Below, in pieces: positions 34,496 through 44,732 of a stretch of DNA of 64,000 nucleotides. Made by a program: the position numbers and the translations under genes. Under the pieces are notes generated by a model. That model was given only the letters and a program-made list of their open reading frames with translations. It made no database searches and was not told the origin of the DNA. The DNA comes from a virus: IMG/VR virus record IMGVR_UViG_3300009164_000071, positions 1 through 64,000 of that record; one strand, 5' to 3'. How positions within the stretch are numbered: the first letter of the stretch is position 1; each line of letters begins with the position of its first letter.

Positions 34496-34851
34496 GATAT
34501 TGTTTCATATGAACAGACCGCTACCAACGATCCAGTGACACCACCATATACCCGAAGTGCATCTCCTTCTTGCAGATATATTGCTGTATCCTTACCAATA
34601 ACAACCAGTGAACTGTTTAACGGCACAGATACGTTAAAACTCACCGGATATGCCACAGCAGTTCTAAATATATCTACGTAAGAAGCTATATTGGTTGTGG
34701 TATTGATATTGCTAAAAATTAAATTGTTAACCCTCACAACTGTATTGCTACCTGCAGGATTACTAACTAATGACTGTGCAGAAGTTAATACGTTCTGTAC
34801 TGCGGTACTTCCGTACATTGTGCTTATGTTTACTATATTAGGTGCTGACAT
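34492..34851 (-). CDS. Conserved small fibre-associated beta protein
   Basis: A 119-residue protein beginning MSAPNIVNISTMYGSTAVQN, with SNTVVRVNNLIFSNI in the middle and VVIGKDTAIYLQEGDALRVY near 85-104, ending AVCSYETIS. This beta-sandwich pattern (GKDxPIYLEEGDSL and a terminal SYE-I-S) is familiar from small proteins encoded inside the fibre clusters of cyanophages and other aquatic T4-like phages. Their function is not established to my knowledge. A strong ribosome binding site, GGAGGAT, precedes the ATG, which suggests high expression and a structural role. It overlaps the next gene by four bases. Confidence 0.75.
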   Translation of the reverse strand: MSAPNIVNISTMYGSTAVQNVLTSAQSLVSNPAGSNTVVRVNNLIFSNINTTTNIASYVDIFRTAVAYPVSFNVSVPLNSSLVVIGKDTAIYLQEGDALRVYGGVTGSLVAVCSYETIS

Positions 34852-34854
34852 AGG

Positions 34855-35646
34855 TTATCCTCCAAAGAACAGCGAAAATACTATCATTTTATTTGTCGAT
34901 TGCGCAGTTATAGAAACTGCACTATATTCGTCTATCCAGTAATAAGACGTACCATCTGATGTCCATCTATACATAACATCAGTTGATGTGTTGTACCATA
35001 TATCCCCAATACCTGGATTTGCAGGAGGAGTTGGTGATGATGTATTACGAGTGCCGCCACCAGTAATTTGACCACTGACTACAACATCACCACCGATGCC
35101 AACTCCACCTTTGACCTGTAGGGCACCTGATGTAGTATTAAGTGAGTTTGTATTATTTAATACAACAAATGTAGAGGTAGTACCTGTAGTTGCAATACCA
35201 CCTGCATATTGACCAATAGTTGCTGTGGTTATAATCTGGGCGCCCGCAACAAAACTAGTGGTATTGACATACAATGCTCCGCCAATACCAACACCACCGT
35301 TGACAATTAATGCGCCTGTGACAGTTGACACAGCCAGAGTGGTATCATTAATAGTGGTAGCACCTGTTATAAGGCCGCCTGCAAATACGCTTCCGCTGCC
35401 TACCAATGTTCCATTAGAATAGATAAGATCCGCATATAGTGTACCACTGATACCAGCACCACCGCGAACAATTAATGCACCTGTGCTAGTAGATACTGAT
35501 GTACCTGTTCCACCTATAACCAGTGAAGATACTGTAGACGAATTTGTATAAACCCTAACCCATGAATTAGAAGCGGCCCTATATTGGTAGGTTATATTAT
35601 TAACTACTGCTGTTGCGCCATTTGAGGGGAAACTTGGAAATGCCAT
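34855..35646 (-). CDS. Tail fibre with class-A N-terminus
   Basis: A 263-residue fibre. It has a class-A N-terminal segment (MAFPSFPSNGATAVVNNITY, then SNSWVRV), three GALxVxGGVGIGG repeats (near 55-75, 110-130 and 175-200), and then a W-type module, PANPGIGDIWYNTSTDVMYR followed by SYYWIDEYSA, that ends 25 residues from the C-terminus. The last residues are hydrophobic (IVFSLFFGG). The GG repeats resemble the building blocks of the larger fibres here and suggest a trimeric beta-prism shaft. AAAGGAC precedes the ATG. It lies three bases upstream of the 119-aa gene and eleven bases after the 3019-aa gene. Confidence 0.8.
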   Translation of the reverse strand: MAFPSFPSNGATAVVNNITYQYRAASNSWVRVYTNSSTVSSLVIGGTGTSVSTSTGALIVRGGAGISGTLYADLIYSNGTLVGSGSVFAGGLITGATTINDTTLAVSTVTGALIVNGGVGIGGALYVNTTSFVAGAQIITTATIGQYAGGIATTGTTSTFVVLNNTNSLNTTSGALQVKGGVGIGGDVVVSGQITGGGTRNTSSPTPPANPGIGDIWYNTSTDVMYRWTSDGTSYYWIDEYSAVSITAQSTNKMIVFSLFFGG

Positions 35647-35657
35647 TTAATTGTCCT

Positions 35658-38600
35658 TTATGACCAATAACCTGCAACAGGTGAATTAGGTGAAATAATC
35701 TGATTAGTTGTACCAGGAATAACCACAGTGTATAGTGGTACAGCTTGTCCTAAAACTCTAACTCCGTTAAGTTGTACGTTCAGCATTATTGGTCCTGTGT
35801 CTTTTATATTTCTAATGTAAACCGGATTTGGTATTCTATACGCTCTAAGTTTTGTAATAACATTTACTACAGTACTTCTAGTTAGAACACGTGCCCCATT
35901 CAACTGTGTATTTAAAGTTTTTGGCCCAAGATCACTAAATCTACGTGCGATAGTAGGAATATGAACTCGATACACTATAGGTTTACGTACAACATTAACA
36001 GGTCCAGCATAAACAGTTGCCGGAATTCCCTGACGATTGTAGAAAGTTTTTGCACCACCGTCATTTAAGCGTTTTACAATAGGTCCTGGATATGGTATTG
36101 TATGCGGTATCATGTTGGCCTGCATGGTTGCAGTGGCAACATTTAGTGTTCTATTAAAAAACACAACATTTGTACTGTTAACTGTTATACCAAGTTTTAG
36201 TGTTGGATTTACTTGTGCTAGCCCTGATACTAATCCTGCAGTTGTTAACTGAAATGTACCAACAGAAACACCGTAAGGAATACTAGGATTAAATCGTGCT
36301 CTAACATTGGTGTCAATTAATACTGATGCACCTATGCCCGAGTAGCCTCTTATTTTAGGATTAACAATAACGCCGGTAGTTGTGGTTATCTGTGTACTAG
36401 TCAGTGAGGTCACAAACGGTGTTAGCGTATTGGTATAATTAATCGTTCCATTTCTAGTTAATATAAAGTTATTAAAGCTAGAGTCTGCAAACTGGCCATT
36501 GTCAGTGGCAGTCAACGTTAGCGGACCGTTTCTAACAGTTAGTAAAAGTTGTGTGCTTGTACCTGTGGTCAACGGTGCAACAGGTGCGTTGGTTGATGCA
36601 GTATAGAAACCAACACCTCTACTGATACGTAGATTTGTTAAAGATCCTGACAGAAATGTACTGGCATCCTGTCCACGCCCAATCCAAATTGCATTATTAC
36701 CGGTTGAATAGTTAACGGCATCCGCGGCAGAATAATATACAACACCGTTGACTAAAATTCTTAAAGTACCGTTAACTTTACTATAAACTACATGATACCA
36801 TGTGTTGATAGCGGGTGTTATTCCACTGGTTGCTCTGTGTGCAGTACCATCGTGTAATGTAAAAGAGTTTGCAGGAGTACCCGCCGCGCCAAATACGCTA
36901 AAGTAAGCAGGTACAGCAGTTGCACTACCACGTAGATCTAAGATAGTTGTCTGTGCAGGTAGTGCAGTAAAGTATGTCCAGAACTCTACAGTCCAATCTT
37001 GTACACCTAGAACCAAATTAGCATTACCGGTGAAGCTGAGGAAGTCTGTAGTTCCGTTAAATTGCAAACTACCAATGTTTAATGTATTGTAAACATAAGG
37101 TGTCGATGTAGACACCCATGTAGGTGTCCCAGCAAATGTTATTGCAGTATTATTAAGGCTGGTATCTCTGTAGGTTGTTGCAGATGTTTCAGTCTGTAAT
37201 AAGAACTGTGTATTAACAATCGGGTATGGTGGTAATGTTGGTATAGCATTAAACAAGTTAGTGGTATACAAAGCAGTACCATTGATAATACGCATACTGG
37301 TTATAAAACCTTGGAATGGACTAGCTAGGTCACGTGAGTCAGCACCAATTCTTGCTGGACCAATTGACGAGAAGTTAACAGCATTAGTTATAGTGATTGG
37401 ATTAGTTAAAATATTAACGCCGTCTACAAATATACGAATATTATTGCTAACATCTCTTGTCACAGCTACATGGCGCCATGTGTTCAACAAATTAGGAACA
37501 ATAACGTTTTGTAGTCCAAAAAGGTATGTAGGAGCTAGATAATATCCAGTTTGCATAACACTAATTGTAGTAGCACCAACATCAATTCTTAGTCCACCTG
37601 GGAAAGCACCTTGACTGTACAATGTACAAGCTGTGCTGGTAGTTAAATAAATCCAAGATTCAAATGTAAACTGTCCTGCTAGTTGCATTGCACCTGGATT
37701 AATAATAGTTAGATAATCAGTGTTGGTAGTAAACGGGTTGTTCTGACTGAATGTAGGTCCGCTAGCTGTGACACCAAATCCTAATGATCTGCTAACAACA
37801 AAACTACTTGTGCTAGAATCTACCAAATATGAAGTTGCAGAGGTGGCATTTAATAAGAATACTGTGCCAGTAGTTGCTAGTGATAGTGGTACCCTAGAAG
37901 GAGTAAACGCTGTTCCGCCTGGATATAATCCGTATCCTTTTAACACACGAATATTGTTAATATAACCCTGGAAGAAGTTTGCGGCAGTATTTCTTGTGTC
38001 ACCGGTATTGCCAATGATAAAGTCACTGCTAACACCGTAATCAGTGGCATCTGTATACGTCACACCAGTTTGAGTACCGTTGATGTACATTCTAGTACTA
38101 CCACTGTTTCTCGAAATAGCAAAATGATACCAGGTACTGCTGGTCAATGCACCAGTTATAATTCTTGGTACACCGCCTACATAATACGCATAGGTGTTGA
38201 CCGCAGTTTCTGACTTAAATGTAGGCTTGAGCTGGCTTGTACCAGCACTACTGGCTCTAAAATCAATGATACCTTGATTAACACCGGATTGAATTAATGG
38301 ATAGAACCAACCTTCGATGGTAAAGTCACCTGTACCAAATCCTAAATTGGTACTAGTTGACACTACAATAGCATCGTTAAGTGCATTGTTGAATAATAAA
38401 CTACCGCCTGCGGCTGGACTAACAGGAATACCACTGAATCTTAAGCTACCGTTAACCAATGGATACACTATAGATGTTGCCGTCGATGTTGTTATGCTAG
38501 ACTGTACTCGAATTGAGTTGTAAACACTTTCGCCAACGCTAAATCTCTCGTAGGTTGTCCTATTGATATTAGGTCTAGCTTCAGTTATAGCAGGTCCTTG

Positions 38601-41600
38601 CCGTAGGCCAAATTGCTTGTTAACATAAGGGTTAACTACCATTGGGAATGTCCAAGGAGTAGCACTATTATTAACACCATTGAGTGTTAAATTATATGTA
38701 GGTCTACTACGATTAGTTTTTATACCATTGGCTGCGCTAGTCACAAATACCGCGGCAGCAATACCATTTCCCTGTGGTCTAGGAGTTATAACAATACTAG
38801 AAGTTGTTATAACTCTAGTTGATGTTGTACCTACAATAAAAGGTGTTGATGTGCTGAAGCTAGGAGTACCAACTTGTCTAACACCTATATCAAATGCTGT
38901 GCTAGTTGCCGTGTTTGTCGGACTAGGTTGTAGCAAGAACTGTGTACTAGTTCCTAGGACAAACGGTGCTAGTGGGACTGATGTATTTGTAGTATACATA
39001 GCAACGCCACCAACAACACGGAAGTTAGTTATATAACCTTGCAAGAATCTTCTAGTATTACCATCTGATTCAGCACCAATAGTCAAAGGCGCTGCCGCAT
39101 AGTTAATAGTATCAAAATAGTTAATACCCTGTTGAACACCATTGACAAATAATCTTGTTATTCCCGAAGCACGAGACACAGCAATGTGTGTCCAAGTGTT
39201 GATGCTAGGAGTGTTTCCTGTGATGACAATTGCACCATTAGCATAGTATTTTAATTTACCAGCATCAGTGTTATCAACGTACAATGAACTAACAGCACCT
39301 GTAGGAACACCACTTCTAAAATCCCATACAAAGGTATTATTATCAGCGGCACCGTTGGCTACTCCGTTAGATGCTAGACGTTGTAGGTATGCCCAAGTTT
39401 CTACAGTAAAGTCTTGTAGACCAAGAGCAAAGTTAGTTGACGTTGTAGTACTTAGATAATCAGTAGTTCCGTTGAGCTGTACACTGCCAAATGTTGATGT
39501 AGTATAAACATACGGTGTTAGTGTAGAAACCCAGGTTGGAGTTCCAGAGAATATAATTGCATTATTACTAGTACTAGAATCTCTAAATGCTGTGGCCTGT
39601 GTTTCGTTGGTCAAATACAGATGCTGTAAAGGAGTAGGAGTGGTCACAGATGTTTGTAGTGTGCCACCACGAGTTATAATCGCTGATCCTGTACTGATAT
39701 CAGTAAATGTATTAAATGGTCCGTTTAAAGTCAACAATACTGTGGCAGTTGTTGCCGTGGTCAGTGGCATACTTGGTACTATAAAATTAGTACCAGTGTA
39801 TAACTGTAATCCTCTTGTTATACGTAGGTTGGAAATTGACCCCCAAGTAAAGTCTGTATAAACTGATCCGTTAAAATATGCACCAATGGCCAACGGAGAT
39901 CCAGCAATGTTTGTTATTGTGACAGCCGGTACAGTGAGTACAAGCGCACCATTAACATAGATTGATACGGTAAGGGCAGTTAAATTGTATACCCATGCAC
40001 AATGGCTCCAAGTATTCAATGGCAGTTGCACACCAGGCGCAACCCAAATAGTACTACCGTTAAAGAATCCAATCCATCCGTTGGTTATATTTAAAAACCC
40101 TTGATAACTGGTACCACCAGAACTACGTTTGGACCACAGTGTATTGTAGTTTGCATAGTTGCCCGAGGGGTTAACCAAACATTCTATGGTCCAGTTCCAT
40201 CCAGCAAGACCTAATGCAAATGAATCTGGCATGGTCAAGTAGCCAGTGGTTCCGTCAAATCTAGCATAACGATTTGGTGGATTGTCTGGTAATAGTGGCG
40301 GTTGTGTGTATGAGAACAATGTCGGGAACAGCGTTGCCCCGTTGATCATACGCAGACCTGTGACATATCCATTAAACGGATTTGCCAGGTCACGTGATTC
40401 AGCACCAATTCTAGATGGTCCAACAGCTGAAAAGTTAGTTGTTATACTTGCCACTGAAGTTGCAGTAGTGCCGTCTACATATAAACGTAATTGATTGCCT
40501 ACATCTCGAGTCACAGCAATATGACGCCAAGTATTTGTTAAATTAGGAACTGGGATACTTTGTAATCCAGGAATATACGTCGGCTGTGTAAAGCCATTTT
40601 GCATGATACTAATACTAGTAGGTGCAACGTCAATTCTTAGGCCTCCTGCAAAGGTACCTTGACTATAAAGTGTTCCACCACCGTTTGGTGGTAGATAGAC
40701 CCAAGCATCAAAACTAAATTGTGCTGTACCGGGTTGTAGCGGACCTGGATAAATTACACTTAGGTAATCTGTAGTGGTTGTAAAAGGATTATAATTACTA
40801 AAAGCAGGACCAGTAGCAATAAGTCCAAACCCTTGAGACCTATTAGTTGTGGTATTAACAGTACTAGAATCATTTAATGCTGTAATTGCAGATCTAGAAC
40901 CTAGCAAATATACAGTACCGGTAGTAGCCGTTGTTAGTGGACGAGTTGATGTATTAAATCCTGCAACGGTATAAAATGAAGTATTTGACAAACGTACATT
41001 GCTAAGATATCCATTGAAGTACAAATTAGTGCCAGCAACACCAGTTTGACCAATGTATAATGTGCCAGATGCTAGCGATGGTAGATTTTTAGCATTGGCT
41101 GTTGCAGATGCAATGCCGTTTATATATAATTTTGCACCGGCTGCAACACCAACTAGTGCCATGTGATACCAAGTTCCTACAACAAGAGTACTAGGTAGTG
41201 TAAATGTTGTATTGAGTGCCGCACCAAACACCACATTAGCGGTTGTAGAAGATATTTCTACAGTCCATCTATTAGTTGCATCTTGATATAAGGCTATTGC
41301 ACAACTGGCAGCGGCCACTGAATTTAAATTAAACCAAAATTCAACTGTGTAATTAGTAGTGGCACCTACATTTAAGTTTGCGCTGTACGGCATTGATAGG
41401 AATTGATTAGTACCATTGAATAATGATGACCCACCGAGTACCATAGTAGAAGGAACTAAAACATTAGGGAATGGTGACAGCCCGGATGCTACTGCAGAAT
41501 TATTGTTTGTAATTGCAAATGCATTTACACTTGCGTCAACAATTGATGATTTCAATTGTGCGGTTAATAGTTGAGTGTCATTAATTGCAGTTAGTGGGGT

Positions 41601-44600
41601 TGTAGGAACTGCAAAATTTGAAGTGTAAACAGCAGTTCCTCTGACAAATCGAACGTTTGATATATATCCCGGGAATGTGAATGTTAAATTACTAATTCTA
41701 ACACTGGTTATAGATCCTAATGATGCAATATTAGATGTTTTACTGTCTACAGCAACACCATTGATATAAAATGTTGCTACTCCATTTACCCTTGAAAATG
41801 CTAAATGTGTCCATGTATTCAATATTGTAGTTGCTGTGTATGATGCATTTTGAAATACTGAATTAAGTACATCTGTTCCGAATACTATTTGAACCCTGTA
41901 ATTGGATCCAGAGTTTCCTATTCTTAATGTTAATTCATTTGTACTATCACTAATCGAGAACAAGTACGCATAATTAGTGGGCGCCGTTGTTAGCCACGCC
42001 CATAATTCGATAGTGAAGTTATCACCTGCTCCAATAGAAAATGCAGAATTATTTGTGGGTACAGTCAAAGATTGGCCTGCGCTAAAAAACACTGAACCAC
42101 CACCAAATGGGTTCGACGTGTCTCCTATTGTTGTACCAACATTGGTTATTGCAAATGCATTTATACTTGCGTCAACAATTGTTGATGTTGACTGCGCAGT
42201 TAATAGACTTGTCCCGCTGATTGCAGTCAGTGGATTTAAAGGTACTGAAAATGCTGAAGTATAGACCGCAGTACCTTTGACAATGCGCAGATTAGAAACA
42301 TATCCTTGGCCATAAATTGCTGGGTTTATACTGGAGTTAAATATTCTATTTGGAGTACCTGATCCAATTGATCCACTAACTGTTGCGAAGGCCTTTAGCA
42401 CTCCATTAGAATATACTCTTAGTGTAGTTCCGCTTCTAACATAGGCAAGGTGTGTCCAGGCATTTGCAGATACATCATTACTAGTACCACTGACTACGTT
42501 GTTTGTTCCGTCATAGACTAAAACTTGTCCAACTGAACCAATATAGAAAAGGTAAGCACTTGAGAAAATAGGTACATACGTTCCGGGATTTAAACTAGTT
42601 AAATAAACCCAAGCTTCTACAGTAAAGTCTCCTGTGCCAAAATCAAATGCAGTATTGTTGGGCACAGTTAAGTATTGACTTGTTCCATTAAACTTTACTG
42701 AACCAGTGGCGATCATAGCTGACACTGCGGAAACAAAAGGAGTTGCCGTGGTTTGTACAACTGTGCCAACATTGGTTATGACATTATTGTTAGCAGAATA
42801 ATCTATTGTGACGCTAGATGTTGACTGGGCAGTTAGTAATTGTGTTGTTCCTAGTGTAGCTGATAATGGAACAACTGGAACATTGGCAGCTGCCCCATAC
42901 AATCCATAGCCTTTCAATATACGGACATTAGTTATATATCCTTGAAAAAAGTTAGCGGCTGTGCTCCTTGTATCTCCTGTATTGCCAATGATGAAGTCAC
43001 TGCTAGCACCATAATCAGTGGCGTCTGCATAAGTCACACCTGTTTGAGCACCATTGATATACATTCTAGTATTACTGCTAACTCTCGAAATAGCAAAATG
43101 ATACCAGGTACTGGTATTCAATGGACCTGTGGTTATTCTTGATACACCTGCTGTATAATATGAATACCAAGATGCAGTAGTATCTGACTTAAATGTAGGT
43201 TTGGTCTGGCTCGCACCTAACCCACTGGTTCTAAAATCAATAATACCTTGATTGACACCAGTTTGCAATAGTGGGTAGAACCAGCCTTCAACCGTAAAGT
43301 CTCCAGTACCAAATCCGTAGTTAGTGCTTGTTGATACTACAACAGCATCATTGCCGGAGTTATTGAATAATAAGCTGCCGCCGTCTGCTGACGGTACCTG
43401 TGTACCGCTGAATCTCAAACTACCACTGACACTAGGATAAACTAGAGATGTCACCGTGTTCGATGCAGTAGTAGTTATCACATAAGGATTGGTATTGACC
43501 ACTACGTTATATTGTACATCTTCATAGACTGTGCGGTTATACTTGCTTTCCCAAGTTGGTATTGGTACTCTAGCAGTTATGCCAGGACTATTTGATTTGG
43601 CTATTAATGGATTAATTACTGGAAATTGAGGTGATAGAGACACTCCGGGTATAGTACTGTTGTTGAACGCACTATTGAAATTATTAACATTCAATAAGAA
43701 ATTGTTTTTGGGTCTACTAGCTGTTTGATTGATAACAACTGTGGCTCCTAGACCACTGACACCTCTAGTTATCTTTGGTGCGGCAATTTGCCCGACACCT
43801 ACATTAACAATTTGTGTGCTAGTAGCTGTGGTATAAGTGTATAGAGGTGTTCTAATATCATAGACTGAAACATTATTATTGGTGATTGTTTGATTGTTTA
43901 CGCTTGAATCTGTTAGAAAAGTAGTTGCACTTGATACATTGAGCAATAATGACGCTGTAAAAATACCCGCAGTGCCCGTAGACAGTGGTGATATTGGTGC
44001 TGTAAAGTTATTGGTGTATTGCGCAAAGCCATTGATTATTCTAAAGTTAGTGACTAATCCAGATAGAAAACTACCACCACCAGCTTGCCCAATATAGTCA
44101 ATGTTAGTTGCACCTGTAGTAGCACCTGTATAAACGTTTACAGAACTTGCAGTTTGTACTCCGTTTCTAAATATACGGAATATGTTGCCTTGGCGTGTTA
44201 TGGCGTAGTGATTCCATCCTACTGGTGGAAGACCAAATCCTAGAGTACCTTCATGCAACAATGCCGCGCCAGTGCTGTACGATCCAAACCACACAGACAT
44301 AGCACCCGCATGGGTTGTATGCTTACCTATGAAGATGTTATTAGCACCAAATGCGCCGTTATAATTTCCATAGACAGCACGAGTAGAGTTAGTTTGTGCA
44401 TCATTAAAGAGGACCCAAAACTCTATAGTAAAGTCGTTGCTTTGTAATGCTGTGAATGCATTAGAAGGTGTAGTAAGAAATTGATTAGTACCGTTAAACG
44501 ATACACTACCACCGATTGGTGCATTTTGCAACAATGTAGTTGTTATAACAGTCCCGGTGGTATACTGAGGTATAGGACCGTTGGTAGCTACAGTTTGAAA

Positions 44601-44717
44601 TCCATATGGATTATAAACAACCCTATTAAATGAGCTATCCCATTTTTGTACCGGTGGCGGTGTTGATACATTAACTACCAGTACAGCGATTGGTTCAAAT
44701 TTAGCTAAGATTGTCAT
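35658..44717 (-). CDS. 3019-residue giant adhesin with eleven LamG-like modules
   Basis: The largest gene in the window. Eleven LamG/concanavalin-like modules are seen as F-T-(V/I/F)-E-x-W strands near residues 92, 472, 697, 902, 1122, 1335, 1509, 1772, 2135, 2352 and 2577. Each has a following WxHxAxxR strand and an (I/L)GxxxD/xxxYxxGxISNxR strand. Three longer super-blocks begin with W-x-S-x-(Y/F)NRxVY-type linkers (near 25, 400 and 2070) and share a Pro/Asn-rich connector. The C-terminal 140 residues are three 43-residue repeats around D-x-G-x-K-T-L-N. LamG modules bind glycans or proteins, so a multivalent receptor-binding fibre is likely. No clear ribosome binding site precedes the ATG. 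Confidence 0.9.
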   Translation of the reverse strand: MTILAKFEPIAVLVVNVSTPPPVQKWDSSFNRVVYNPYGFQTVATNGPIPQYTTGTVITTTLLQNAPIGGSVSFNGTNQFLTTPSNAFTALQSNDFTIEFWVLFNDAQTNSTRAVYGNYNGAFGANNIFIGKHTTHAGAMSVWFGSYSTGAALLHEGTLGFGLPPVGWNHYAITRQGNIFRIFRNGVQTASSVNVYTGATTGATNIDYIGQAGGGSFLSGLVTNFRIINGFAQYTNNFTAPISPLSTGTAGIFTASLLLNVSSATTFLTDSSVNNQTITNNNVSVYDIRTPLYTYTTATSTQIVNVGVGQIAAPKITRGVSGLGATVVINQTASRPKNNFLLNVNNFNSAFNNSTIPGVSLSPQFPVINPLIAKSNSPGITARVPIPTWESKYNRTVYEDVQYNVVVNTNPYVITTTASNTVTSLVYPSVSGSLRFSGTQVPSADGGSLLFNNSGNDAVVVSTSTNYGFGTGDFTVEGWFYPLLQTGVNQGIIDFRTSGLGASQTKPTFKSDTTASWYSYYTAGVSRITTGPLNTSTWYHFAISRVSSNTRMYINGAQTGVTYADATDYGASSDFIIGNTGDTRSTAANFFQGYITNVRILKGYGLYGAAANVPVVPLSATLGTTQLLTAQSTSSVTIDYSANNNVITNVGTVVQTTATPFVSAVSAMIATGSVKFNGTSQYLTVPNNTAFDFGTGDFTVEAWVYLTSLNPGTYVPIFSSAYLFYIGSVGQVLVYDGTNNVVSGTSNDVSANAWTHLAYVRSGTTLRVYSNGVLKAFATVSGSIGSGTPNRIFNSSINPAIYGQGYVSNLRIVKGTAVYTSAFSVPLNPLTAISGTSLLTAQSTSTIVDASINAFAITNVGTTIGDTSNPFGGGSVFFSAGQSLTVPTNNSAFSIGAGDNFTIELWAWLTTAPTNYAYLFSISDSTNELTLRIGNSGSNYRVQIVFGTDVLNSVFQNASYTATTILNTWTHLAFSRVNGVATFYINGVAVDSKTSNIASLGSITSVRISNLTFTFPGYISNVRFVRGTAVYTSNFAVPTTPLTAINDTQLLTAQLKSSIVDASVNAFAITNNNSAVASGLSPFPNVLVPSTMVLGGSSLFNGTNQFLSMPYSANLNVGATTNYTVEFWFNLNSVAAASCAIALYQDATNRWTVEISSTTANVVFGAALNTTFTLPSTLVVGTWYHMALVGVAAGAKLYINGIASATANAKNLPSLASGTLYIGQTGVAGTNLYFNGYLSNVRLSNTSFYTVAGFNTSTRPLTTATTGTVYLLGSRSAITALNDSSTVNTTTNRSQGFGLIATGPAFSNYNPFTTTTDYLSVIYPGPLQPGTAQFSFDAWVYLPPNGGGTLYSQGTFAGGLRIDVAPTSISIMQNGFTQPTYIPGLQSIPVPNLTNTWRHIAVTRDVGNQLRLYVDGTTATSVASITTNFSAVGPSRIGAESRDLANPFNGYVTGLRMINGATLFPTLFSYTQPPLLPDNPPNRYARFDGTTGYLTMPDSFALGLAGWNWTIECLVNPSGNYANYNTLWSKRSSGGTSYQGFLNITNGWIGFFNGSTIWVAPGVQLPLNTWSHCAWVYNLTALTVSIYVNGALVLTVPAVTITNIAGSPLAIGAYFNGSVYTDFTWGSISNLRITRGLQLYTGTNFIVPSMPLTTATTATVLLTLNGPFNTFTDISTGSAIITRGGTLQTSVTTPTPLQHLYLTNETQATAFRDSSTSNNAIIFSGTPTWVSTLTPYVYTTSTFGSVQLNGTTDYLSTTTSTNFALGLQDFTVETWAYLQRLASNGVANGAADNNTFVWDFRSGVPTGAVSSLYVDNTDAGKLKYYANGAIVITGNTPSINTWTHIAVSRASGITRLFVNGVQQGINYFDTINYAAAPLTIGAESDGNTRRFLQGYITNFRVVGGVAMYTTNTSVPLAPFVLGTSTQFLLQPSPTNTATSTAFDIGVRQVGTPSFSTSTPFIVGTTSTRVITTSSIVITPRPQGNGIAAAVFVTSAANGIKTNRSRPTYNLTLNGVNNSATPWTFPMVVNPYVNKQFGLRQGPAITEARPNINRTTYERFSVGESVYNSIRVQSSITTSTATSIVYPLVNGSLRFSGIPVSPAAGGSLLFNNALNDAIVVSTSTNLGFGTGDFTIEGWFYPLIQSGVNQGIIDFRASSAGTSQLKPTFKSETAVNTYAYYVGGVPRIITGALTSSTWYHFAISRNSGSTRMYINGTQTGVTYTDATDYGVSSDFIIGNTGDTRNTAANFFQGYINNIRVLKGYGLYPGGTAFTPSRVPLSLATTGTVFLLNATSATSYLVDSSTSSFVVSRSLGFGVTASGPTFSQNNPFTTNTDYLTIINPGAMQLAGQFTFESWIYLTTSTACTLYSQGAFPGGLRIDVGATTISVMQTGYYLAPTYLFGLQNVIVPNLLNTWRHVAVTRDVSNNIRIFVDGVNILTNPITITNAVNFSSIGPARIGADSRDLASPFQGFITSMRIINGTALYTTNLFNAIPTLPPYPIVNTQFLLQTETSATTYRDTSLNNTAITFAGTPTWVSTSTPYVYNTLNIGSLQFNGTTDFLSFTGNANLVLGVQDWTVEFWTYFTALPAQTTILDLRGSATAVPAYFSVFGAAGTPANSFTLHDGTAHRATSGITPAINTWYHVVYSKVNGTLRILVNGVVYYSAADAVNYSTGNNAIWIGRGQDASTFLSGSLTNLRISRGVGFYTASTNAPVAPLTTGTSTQLLLTVRNGPLTLTATDNGQFADSSFNNFILTRNGTINYTNTLTPFVTSLTSTQITTTTGVIVNPKIRGYSGIGASVLIDTNVRARFNPSIPYGVSVGTFQLTTAGLVSGLAQVNPTLKLGITVNSTNVVFFNRTLNVATATMQANMIPHTIPYPGPIVKRLNDGGAKTFYNRQGIPATVYAGPVNVVRKPIVYRVHIPTIARRFSDLGPKTLNTQLNGARVLTRSTVVNVITKLRAYRIPNPVYIRNIKDTGPIMLNVQLNGVRVLGQAVPLYTVVIPGTTNQIISPNSPVAGYWS
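37921..38470 (-). repeat. Internal duplication, copy 1 (LamG 9)
   Basis: This segment codes LamG module 9 of the 3019-aa protein. It closely matches the segment at 42895-43445, which codes module 2, at both DNA and protein level. Shared protein stretches include NQGIIDFR, TWYHFAISR, SSDFIIGNTGDTR and AANFFQGYI. The two lie about 5 kb apart in the same gene. Confidence 0.8.
42895..43445 (-). repeat. Internal duplication, copy 2 (LamG 2)
   Basis: Paired with 37921-38470 (see there). Differences are mostly at third codon positions and in the loops, so the copies are recent or kept similar by gene conversion. Confidence 0.8.
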
Positions 44718-44732
44718 GCTATATAATCAGAG

